This document shows positions 6,694 to 16,000 of a DNA stretch of 28,381 bases, piece after piece. Position numbers and translations under genes: made by a program. This stretch comes from a virus. The notes beneath the pieces were generated by a model. It searched no databases. It saw only the letters and a list, made by a program, of their open reading frames with translations, and was not told the DNA's origin. Within the stretch, counting starts at the first letter, position 1. Each line of letters opens with the position of its first letter. The stretch lies in IMG/VR virus record IMGVR_UViG_3300025030_000356, positions 1 through 28,381 of that record. One strand, 5' to 3'.

Positions 6694-8607
6694 ATGTCAG
6701 TTTATCTTGATCAAAACTCAGTTGACAACAAGAGAACCCTTGATGCTATCGTGAAGTACCGAGTTGAGGCGGAGAAATTCTCCAACCCTTGGCACGAGAA
6801 CATTCGTCGGTGGCGTCGTCTGTATGAGTTTGACCACTACAAAGGACAGCCCAAGGCTGGAGAGGAAAGGTTCCCCGACCCTACCGCCACCAACGTTACA
6901 GACTTGGCAGTCGGGATCATTATGGCCAACGGTCTGGAGTTCCGGGCTTTAGGCTTCAGCCCATCGCATGGGGAGCGGGAGGATACCAGCCGGATCGAGA
7001 AGTTCCTGGTGGGTCTAGTGGATGTTGCATCGGAGCGGGAGGGCTACGATATTCAGTATGAGAGCATCCTGCAAGCCTGCCGGGATGGGTCGTCTGTGCT
7101 CTATACGGTTTGGGATCCCAAACTTGATGAATCCGAGAAGACGATGGGGCAGCATCCTAAGACTGGAGAGCCGATCCAGGTCTATAAGACCCCGCCTATG
7201 TGCCTCAAGGTTTTGGACGCTACGGAGATCAAGTTCATTCCTGGCGGGAAGGGCGGGTTCGATCACATCTTCCGGATCGTTCAGATGAGCCCCTATCAGG
7301 TTGAGCAGGAATTCGGGATGTTGCCTCCGAAGTACGCCACCTGGAGTCTATCACAAAAGATGGACTTGGCCTCCAAGGCCGAATTGGTGGACTACTGGTG
7401 CCGAACAGAGATGGAGATCGAGCAGCCGGTTATTGGTCCGGATGGGATGCCAAGATTCAATCCCGTCCTGGGACAGCCGGAGGTCTACACAGTCAAGAAG
7501 GAAGTGATCCAGCACGCCCTGACGTACTCGGGCGAGGTGATGTGGCCATTGGCGATCGCTGATGGGTACGAAGATCTCCCCTTCGAGATTGGCAAGTTCA
7601 AACCTACAAGGAAACTAGACCCTGTTGGGTTCGACAGCATCATCCGACCTTTAGAGGGAACTATTGATTTCTTGGAGAAATCTGTCAACCGTAGGATGCA
7701 TCAGGTCAAGGTATATACCGGGATGCCTATGGTTGCGAGGGTAGCGGCGGGCCGTGGAGTAGACATCGACCCCGGCCTAACCAAAGTTGTGGAGTTGACC
7801 CCGGACGAGAGTCTAGAGTTTCCCAAATGGCCCGGCAACCCGCCGGATGTTGATCAGCAAATCAACTACCTAAGGGCCAGGCTTCAGCAGTCCGGGTTTG
7901 CAGATGTGATGTTTGGATCGGGGACCGGACAAGTCGCCGGTTACGCCCTGTCCCAGATGGGAGACCAGAACCGCATTCGGTTGGAGCAGCCGGTTCGGCA
8001 TCTGGAGCGGATGTGGTCGGAATGGGGCCGGAAGGTCCTACGGCTGATTGCAACCTTTGGTGCCGGCTCGATGATACGAGCCTATGGGCGGATGCGAGGC
8101 AAGGACTTCGTTGAGCAGATATTTGGGCAGGAAGTATCCGAGTATCTGGTGCGGGCCTATATCAAGCCCAAGTTCCCTAACGATCAGGTACGCAACCACG
8201 CCATGGCGACGCAGGCCGCCCCTTGGCTGTCTCCTTGGACGATCATGGAGCGGTACCTGGACATTGAGCAGCCGGATGATGAGGTTGACAAGCTGATCCA
8301 GTGGCAGGCAACCCAGCACCCAGCCTTCAAACAGTATGCCGTCATGGCGGCCCTGAAGGAAGCGGCTGATGAGGGCGATGAGATTGCCCAGCAAGTCCTG
8401 GTGATGATGCAGCAGGGACAGTTGTCTGGGGAGCCTGGGCGGCCCAAGGAGCCTAGCAACCCTGAGCAGATGATGGGCGGGATGGGGTCGACTGGCCAGC
8501 CAACTAGGCAACAGGCAGGTGGGGAAGCCCCAGGCCAGGCAGCCACGGACATGATGGATGCTCTGGCGAATGCGGCTCCTGGGATGCTGACAGGAGGAGT
8601 TCAGTGA
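6694..8607 (+). CDS. Portal protein
   Basis: The 637-residue product is placed directly after TerL and has the portal signature of this group: an N-terminal helical region with RRWRRLYEF, a stem part, and a segment at about 400-452 that starts SGFADVMFGSGTG and continues with SQMGDQNRIRLEQPVRHLER. Such segments form part of the crown and wing helices in large portal proteins. The C-terminus is Gln/Gly/Met-rich and probably disordered. Twelve copies would form the DNA channel at one capsid vertex. The ribosome binding site is weak (AGAGGT), so coupling with TerL translation is likely. Confidence 0.93.
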   Translation: MSVYLDQNSVDNKRTLDAIVKYRVEAEKFSNPWHENIRRWRRLYEFDHYKGQPKAGEERFPDPTATNVTDLAVGIIMANGLEFRALGFSPSHGEREDTSRIEKFLVGLVDVASEREGYDIQYESILQACRDGSSVLYTVWDPKLDESEKTMGQHPKTGEPIQVYKTPPMCLKVLDATEIKFIPGGKGGFDHIFRIVQMSPYQVEQEFGMLPPKYATWSLSQKMDLASKAELVDYWCRTEMEIEQPVIGPDGMPRFNPVLGQPEVYTVKKEVIQHALTYSGEVMWPLAIADGYEDLPFEIGKFKPTRKLDPVGFDSIIRPLEGTIDFLEKSVNRRMHQVKVYTGMPMVARVAAGRGVDIDPGLTKVVELTPDESLEFPKWPGNPPDVDQQINYLRARLQQSGFADVMFGSGTGQVAGYALSQMGDQNRIRLEQPVRHLERMWSEWGRKVLRLIATFGAGSMIRAYGRMRGKDFVEQIFGQEVSEYLVRAYIKPKFPNDQVRNHAMATQAAPWLSPWTIMERYLDIEQPDDEVDKLIQWQATQHPAFKQYAVMAALKEAADEGDEIAQQVLVMMQQGQLSGEPGRPKEPSNPEQMMGGMGSTGQPTRQQAGGEAPGQAATDMMDALANAAPGMLTGGVQ

Positions 8608-8822
8608 ACAATCTCGCACGGATGAAAGGCAACTACAAGAAGGCCCTGAACATGCTCAAGGGCCAGGCCGGGATGGCAATGGACCCGGATCTTGACTTCT
8701 ATATGAAGATATCTCCGGACAGCATCAAGACTCTGCGAGAGCATTATGGGGATGAGCAGGTCGAGCGGTACTTGATCGACATGGAGAAAAGGAAGGCCCA
8801 CAATGCCAAGGACAACGGGTGA
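8604..8822 (+). CDS. Small helical protein after portal, 72 aa
   Basis: GTG start overlapping the portal TGA (GTGA) with a strong GGAGGAG just before. The product is Lys/Met-rich with two likely helices: an N-terminal one (LARMKGNYKKALNMLKGQ) and a second with SPDSIKTLREHYGDEQVERYL. It may be a small accessory head protein, going by position alone. No family is recognised. Its last 20 bases overlap the next gene. Confidence 0.72.
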   Translation: MNNLARMKGNYKKALNMLKGQAGMAMDPDLDFYMKISPDSIKTLREHYGDEQVERYLIDMEKRKAHNAKDNG

Positions 8823-9870
8823 TTTTGCACCTGCCTATAAGTCGTCTAGGCGCACGACGACTACACGTTCACCAAGAGGCACTACGTACACTGCGCCAAG
8901 GACAACAAGCCCTAGATACTTCCGGGATGAGACTAGATCAGATGTTCCAGTTCTGCCTGGAGAGAGGGCTGATGTCATCCGCCCGAGCAGCCTGACCCCC
9001 TTTGGAGAGGTCAGTCAATGGCGTCGTTCCTATTTAGGGACCTCAATGAGCCCCGATTGGTGGAACCAGGAAGCAGTGAACTGGAGTGGTGGCCCTTCCC
9101 AATATACCCCGCCCGAGATTATGGGAGGGAAGATGCCAGGTTTTATGCCCCCCAAAGAGTACCTTGGGGGAGGTGGGGGTGATGGGGGCTGGGGTGGCGA
9201 TGGTGGGGGCGGAGGTGCTGCGCCTACCATCTCGTGGACAACGGGGACCTATCAGGCTGCGGGGCCGAATGTCCCGGCTTGGTGGAAGCCTTGGGTTCCG
9301 ACCGATCGTGCCCTGATGGACCAGCCGGACGTAGCCTGGACGGTGATGGCGAATGCCCTGATCCCCTATCTATCTCCAGAGGACCAGGCGAGGGTTGCAA
9401 ACCAACTGTACACGGTTTGGGGGAAGGATCTTACCCCCTACTCCCCTGAGTCTGTGACGGGCGGAGATGCTTGGGAGGAAAGAGACTTTGCCTTCATGGA
9501 AGGACGTAAGCAGGACACGTCATACTTCATGGGAACCCAGCGATCGCAGGACGCTATCCAAACCCTGTCTAATCTCATTGCATCCGAGGCTGGAGGGGAT
9601 GCAAGCAAGTTGGGGGCCGGGTATCGGTGGCTCCAGGACGTTCTGGGTGGAGTGACATCAACGGGCGGAGGCAAGACACGCCAATCCTACATGGAGATGC
9701 TCTCTAATGTGGATCCTTTGCTAGCTACGGCTAAGGGTGGGGAGTTGGGTGCCTATGGTCCTCTCGGACAATCCCTAACACAGCCCTATTTTACCAATTT
9801 CAATCTACGACCTACGACCCAGGCCGGGACGTTTGGCCGGGCTCGTGGTTCGAAGTACCTATATTTCTAG
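8803..9870 (+). CDS. Gly-rich virion-associated protein candidate, 355 aa
   Basis: The N-terminal 45 residues are Thr/Arg/Ser/Pro-rich and disordered. A Gly/Asp tract follows at about 122-138. The C-terminal half is an ordered domain rich in Trp, Tyr and Asp (WWKPWVPTDRALMDQP, then YLSPEDQARVANQLYTVWGKDL). The end is a flexible tail ending SKYLYF. It begins inside the preceding gene with AAGGAAGG upstream. It sits between the portal and the giant protein, so an internal head or ejection role is plausible, but I cannot identify it. The Gly tract echoes one at the C-terminus of the giant protein. Confidence 0.7.
   Translation: MPRTTGDFAPAYKSSRRTTTTRSPRGTTYTAPRTTSPRYFRDETRSDVPVLPGERADVIRPSSLTPFGEVSQWRRSYLGTSMSPDWWNQEAVNWSGGPSQYTPPEIMGGKMPGFMPPKEYLGGGGGDGGWGGDGGGGGAAPTISWTTGTYQAAGPNVPAWWKPWVPTDRALMDQPDVAWTVMANALIPYLSPEDQARVANQLYTVWGKDLTPYSPESVTGGDAWEERDFAFMEGRKQDTSYFMGTQRSQDAIQTLSNLIASEAGGDASKLGAGYRWLQDVLGGVTSTGGGKTRQSYMEMLSNVDPLLATAKGGELGAYGPLGQSLTQPYFTNFNLRPTTQAGTFGRARGSKYLYF
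9166..9215 (+). repeat. G-run tract with G-quadruplex potential
   Basis: Within a gene, five runs of four or five G in about 50 bases separated by one to six bases, encoding a Gly/Asp/Trp tract. The coding strand could fold as a G-quadruplex in DNA or mRNA. Codon choice is skewed to GGG and GGT here, so part of this is simply the protein's glycine content. Confidence 0.5.
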
Positions 9871-9885
9871 CCCCAGGAGGCTGAG

Positions 9886-10086
9886 ATGAAATACGAGTAC
9901 AAGATTACCCGAGTGACGGCTACCAACAACATAGAGTCAGAGAAGAGTCTGAACGAGTTTGGTATGGACGGATACAAGGTTGTTGCGTGGGCTCCCTTCA
10001 ACATGGACGTGGTGCTGGTCCTGATGAAGGAAGTTACCCAACCTCCCCGCGCACGGCAAGTGACGGTCGAAGCTCCCAAGGAATAA
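9886..10086 (+). CDS. DUF4177-like small protein, 66 aa
   Basis: The product starts KYEYKITRV, has a helix ending LNEFGMDGYKVVAWAP, then a hydrophobic strand VVLVLMKEV. This beta, helix, Gly-turn, two-strand pattern matches the DUF4177 group (EYKVxxV ... LNxxGxxGWELV), common in phages and of unknown function. The C-terminal 15 residues are a Pro/Arg tail. It has a good AGGAGG and lies between two virion-type genes, which suggests co-expression with them rather than a shared function. Confidence 0.7.
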   Translation: MKYEYKITRVTATNNIESEKSLNEFGMDGYKVVAWAPFNMDVVLVLMKEVTQPPRARQVTVEAPKE

Positions 10087-10089
10087 CCT

Positions 10090-13000
10090 ATGCCGCTCAA
10101 ACAATCGAGATTTCCTCGACTGGATCCACGCTCCAAGGAATTCAGGGACGTTGCTACGGGTCGGGGGATAAAGGGGCCTGGTGATCCGGGGCCAAAGAGA
10201 CGGCCCGCGGATTCTCTTCTTCTTCATCCCGCCCAGGGGGCTCCTCCTGCCCAGGGGGCATGGTCTCCAATGTCCTTGGTCCGGGGAAAACCCGGCCCGC
10301 GGGTCGGAGAGATTCCTATGGAGGCGGAGGCGGCCCCACCCGAACATGCTCAGATCCCAGAAGCGATTTTGGCGGGCGGGCACGTCATTCGTCCGGCAGG
10401 TCCTCAGAACTGGGACGTAGTGGAGATCAACAACCAGATTTCACAGATGGAGGCGGAGGGGAACCTAGAGGGGATTGAAAACTCAGAACGGATGAGGGAA
10501 TACCAACATCTGGTGACACAAAGGGGGGTTCTTCGAGAAAATGGGTGGCTGAACTTCCCATCGGCGCTGGGCATCACAGGACGACCGCCGGCCTCGGGTG
10601 AGAGTGTTTATCTGTACCATCGAGGAGAGACGGAACTAAGAACATTCTCCGTACAGCCTTTTGAGGATCGGGATCTATTACAACATGCCGGCTCTTTGTG
10701 GAACCGCCTAACCTTCAATCGGATGCAGGACTGGATTGAGTTGCGTAGGCGGAACCCTGTCGTAAACTTCCTCGTAAAAACGTCCTCCATTTCTTGGCGT
10801 GGGCTCATAGTGGATTGGTCTCTTATCAAGAATGCGATTCCTGGTATTTTGAGGACGTATTTTCAGCCGGCCTACACTTTGAGTGCCGAGCCGCGTGCGT
10901 TGATAAGTGGGCGGGCCGGCGTCGGAGAAATACGTCAGGAGCCAATAGAGCAGGCTCCCTTTGTTGAGAGACTAGAAGAAGACGCGGGGTGGCAGACGTT
11001 CTCGCAAGATGTAACCAACTTCGTTGGATTGCTGGAAGCCGAGATTCCGGCTGCTATTGTGGAGGTGGTCAAGTCCGTCTTTAGTGAAGAGGTTGAATCT
11101 CCAGTGCCCCATGACGAACTGCTTGGGGTATCTCGCCATCATGTGATAAATCAGATCCGAGCGGACGACCTGGATGGGGCTCGTCAGACGATGTTGTTGT
11201 CGGGCGTCTCCCCGGAGATGACCGAGGAGATTATCCAAGAATCTGTTGAAATCCGGGATGCCCCACTTCGGCGCATGGAGGATATTCAGGACCTTGTGGA
11301 CCAGTACAATCGATGGATGGACCCCAAAAGCATAATTAGGTGGACAAGCGGGCGTCAGGCACAAGATGAAATGAACGCTCTGTTTGAGAGGGGATCTGCG
11401 GCGGTTGGGGCCTTGCGGGACTCGTATGATCCCGAGTTCCATTCGGTTGGAATGGGTGGATGGACAGCCAGTTACATGTTTTTGGCGGACGGCCAGGAGC
11501 GATGGGAGGCCGATAACCGAAACATCTGGTTATTCATTCTTCAACAGGGACGCTTGCCTGGCCAAGACGAGATGCGCCAGCTTACGATGGTCAATGCGGA
11601 CCAAGGTCTGGAGTTTGCTTGGCAGGGCCTCACGGACGTATTCAACTATGTTTCCATCCCGTTTGCTGATGATATTGTAAGGTCATTGGGTGGGGCTCTT
11701 GGGAAGGGGGTTCGGGCGGCATGGGAGATGGCGGAACACGCCCCGGTCGTGGGGCGGGGATTTGTGGCTGCCCGAGAGATCTTCAGAGGGATGGCACATC
11801 TATCGGCTTCGTATGTTTGGGGTCGGTCATGGGGTGGGCGCATTATGGGCACGATCGCCCGCGCTACGGAGCGGGTGACGGGGACGGATGGGATGTTGCA
11901 TGTTATTCATCGGATGTTTGATAGGACGAATCCGATGACCGGCGTCGAGCGGGTACGGTATGGCCTGACCGACAACCTGATGAGACGGTTCAGGGGACTC
12001 ATTGAGAGACTAGGAACCGAAGCTGCCCCCTTTACGGAGCGGCAGTTTGTTGCAATGGTATCGGATGCCGCCGATGAGGTAGCGGAGGCTCGGCTAGTCG
12101 TTTTGCGTCGGGAGGCTGGGGCGGGACGGACTGCGGCAACTGATCTGGAACTGGTCCGCTCGGCCAATGCGTTTGCCAGTGAGCCTCGGAGCCTAGTGCA
12201 CGCGCTTTCCGAACGCTTCCGGCAGAGGTATTTGGAGTTGAGAGTTCTTCCGGGGCTTGGGGGAGCACGGGGGACTCGGTATTTGGATGAGGGTCTGATT
12301 GCTTGGGCGTATCACCAAACCAACGAGCCGGCCACGATTGGGAGAGTGCGTCGAATTCTGAGAGAGCTAGGTCTGGATAGTGTTGATCCACAACAACTAT
12401 TTCGTGACTTCTCAAGAAACATAGATAACGTTTGGGATCTTCACGGGATCCCTGAGGATGCGATTGGTCGGCTCGAAGGTGTGATGGTGCGCCCTTCATC
12501 CAACGTTAGTGGCTTGGTACGGGCGATGGTGGCTATCAACGACACCTATCAGGGGTTCATGAGCTTCTGGACGACAATGGTGCTGAGAGCCCGGCCTTCC
12601 TTTGTCATCAACAACATCATTGATACCTACTTCAAAGCCATCATCACGGGCTCAAACCCTTTCCAGTCCTTGGACACAATTCTGGCCAGATTCCAGGAAC
12701 TTGGGACCTTCTTCCCCGAGGATCTTAGGATGGTCCTACATTCGACCCAACTTGGGGGCCGTAGCCTAGAGGATCTGGCACTCGAGGGCCGTCTACCAAG
12801 GAACTTCGTAGAGTGGTTCCGCATGGGTGCTGAGGAGGGAGTGCGCCACGGACGGATACCGGCCTGGAACGGCTGGCTTGGAGGTTTAGGGGCCATCTGG
12901 GAGGGGACCGAAGTCACCGCCCGAGCCGCAACCTACCTGCGCCTGTATGAGACTGATGTTTCCATCATGGCACACCATCTGGATAATTGGCTTTCCGCCG

Positions 13001-16000
13001 CTCTTCTTGAGAGTCAGGCAGATCCGGTGGCATCGGCCCTGTTGAGAAGCCTTCGTTATCGGGTGAGTAGGAGTACGACGGGGTACGGGATTGCCAACCC
13101 GTCCCGGATGACAGAGGTCCTGGATCTCCTTGCCGGGTTGAGGACCCGAGGCCGTGTCCCCCTGATCCTGAGCGAAGACCTGATGAACCGGATGATGAAC
13201 CTGTTGGGGAACGACCCCAACGCCCGTGCCGCCCATGCCGTGATTGAACAGGGCGTCCGGGACATCCTTCAGCAGGGTGGGACGCCGGAGGAGATTGATC
13301 GTTCCATAGGGCAGTTGTTTGATGACATCCTGGCCGGCTTCGAGGAGGATCAGGCGGCCCAGAACTTGCAGAACCTCCGCAACATGCCAGGTGCTGACGT
13401 GCCGATCGATCCCGAGAGGATGAACGGGGCGGCCAATGCTGTAGACGATGCGATGGAGGCTGGGACCCTCCCGGAGGTGCCCCCAGACGCTCCACCTCCT
13501 GAAGCCCCTGCACATCCTGGGCCGACGCAGAATGTGAGACCAGCACCAAGAGAAACTCTCACCCGCTCATGGCGCGCTGGACATCGACAAGCCGAGATTA
13601 CCTTCGCCTCTGATGTTCAAAGGGATCTCTATGATGCCGGCTCCAAACTTTCCCGGACCATGCGGGGGCAGAATCCTCTACCCGCTTCGGAAGCTCGGGC
13701 GGCCATTGCGAGTGTTGCTGGGCGGTTAGGTATAAGCGAGGATGACGCGTCTGCTCTTGCCACCCGTGTATATCGGGATATTCGAGATCAGATGCGAGGC
13801 ATTGCAGACGGGGAGGCTAGGGTCGTTGTTGACAATGTAGGCTTGCCTTCAAGGGCGGCTGTTGAGGCCGCGCCCACGGCCATCCCCGAAAGGATCAGGG
13901 TTGAGGGACCCACTGGCGTATGGGAGGGAACCAGGGGGGAAGCACAGGCAGAATTACAGCGCCTAGAAGACATCCTCCTGGGCGAGGGAGCATACGAGGA
14001 GGGAATGCAGGAATTCTACCTCATGAGAGAGGATGCCCGCCTTCTGAGAGAGGCATTGGATGCTATGCCCGCCGCCCCAACAGCCGCCCCAGAAGTTACC
14101 GTAACTCCGGCAGCGGCCCCGGAGGCTGTCGACATTCCTCCTGGGCGGAACCTTTTGGATGAGGCTGATGCTGGCTTGCGAGATGACATAGGTCGTCTGC
14201 GGGCGGATGGTAACGAGGCGGGGGCTCAGCAGTTGAATGAACTCTTTAGTGAGGAAGGGCCATCTATCCGAAGGGACGCAGCGAGGGCAGGGGCGCAGAT
14301 GGGACGGACATCCGCCGCCCTATCGAACCTGCGGGCCGATCTCAACGAGGCAGCCCAGGGGGCTTTGCAGGCGGCAAGGACGGCAGCCGATGTCACGGCA
14401 TCTCGACTGGCCCTAGAGCAGGCTGCTCAACTGAACTTGCAGTCGTTGTATCTGGGAGATCTCGATCTAGCTCTTGGTCGGTTTGCCCGAGTTGGAGACC
14501 ACCGAAATTGGGTTTTGGCCTGGGCGCTCAATGTCCCCTACTCCCCTCGTACGCGGAACATGCGTTGGCGACAGGTCTATGAGATCATCGCAGGGGAGTA
14601 CCGGGCCGCAGACACCATTCTCACAAGAGCCCTGGAGGAGTCCCAGCATCTAATGCAGGCAGATCCGGCGGCCTTTCAGGCCCTGGTTGAATCCGGCGAA
14701 CTGTTTACGCCGCGATCGTTCTTGGAGGCGGCGGGCTATACGATAGAACTAAACCCTGATGGGTCGTTGAGAGTCCTTTCTCATACGGGTGGGGCATTTA
14801 CGACGGTCTCATCGACTTGGGGTTCCGTACCTAATGAGTTTCTCCGGGGCCTTGGATTCAATGGAACCGCTGCCAGCCCCGAAGTTGCTACCTGGTTGGA
14901 TACACCGGTGCGGACGCTTCGGAATCAGCAAGGGGAACTCCTAGGGGCCGCGGAACTCATTGCCAGAGAACAGGCCGAGGCCGCCGAGCGGATCGCCAGG
15001 GCAACCAGGCCGGTTACGGTTCCGGAAGCACCCCCGCCCCCGTCCCTACGTCAGATTGCAGATAGGAACCGGGAACTAGCTGAACATCAAGGGCTAAGGG
15101 TTGTCTACCATGGGCAACCTGACCCAAGTGCCCAGCCGGGAAGATTTGGTAGATTTGGCGGAACTCTAACGGACGCCGAAGGATATGCCGGACTACGGGT
15201 TGGAACGTGGACGGATCACCAAGAGAGAATACGGGTTGCCTATGTAACAGAGCAACAATACCAAGATGGTCGGCGGGCGGCTATTCGGTATGAGTTTGAA
15301 CATGGTCAGGGTGTCAACAATGTAACGGTTGCGCCCGGACCGGACTATGAGAGAAGACTTCAGGAGGCCATTGACGCGGCCACAAGCCGAACGGATCAAC
15401 CCTACCGCTATGTCCTGTTCCCCGAGGGATCTGTAGAGTGGTTGCCGTTGGATGCGTCCCCGCCTGGGGTTCAGGCTCCTGCTCCCGAGGTAGCCCAGGC
15501 TAGAGCGGCGGCACAAGCATCGCTACAGGCTCGACAGGAAAACCTGAGGCGGGGTGTATGGGGAGAGATGATAGGGCCGAATGTTCAGGAGCCCTTCAGT
15601 TTTGACAGCGGTCGGAGTGTCAACGATCTGTATGGGGGACAGAGACTTCCTGATGGACGAATGGCGACTGATTCATTCGATAACTTGGCTGAACATCTTC
15701 GGATGCGGATGCACGCCTATGCGGCGGCTGGTGACTTTCGTCGGGAAGCACAGATCGAGAGGCATCTTGAGGAACTAATCTCGGCGTGGGAAGCCCGTAT
15801 TATGAGAGAGGCCGAGCGCGAGGGCATCCCGATGGGGCTTGGTAGTCGTCGGTTCCGATATCCTAGCCGGGAGATGATGGACCCGAACGTGGTGGCTTAC
15901 TTCCGGGCTCTGGACGACCAAACAGCCTTCGTCAATCAGTTCCGTCAATTGACGGATGACATACGCTCTCACATTCGTAATCGAATGGTTGAGGGGGATG

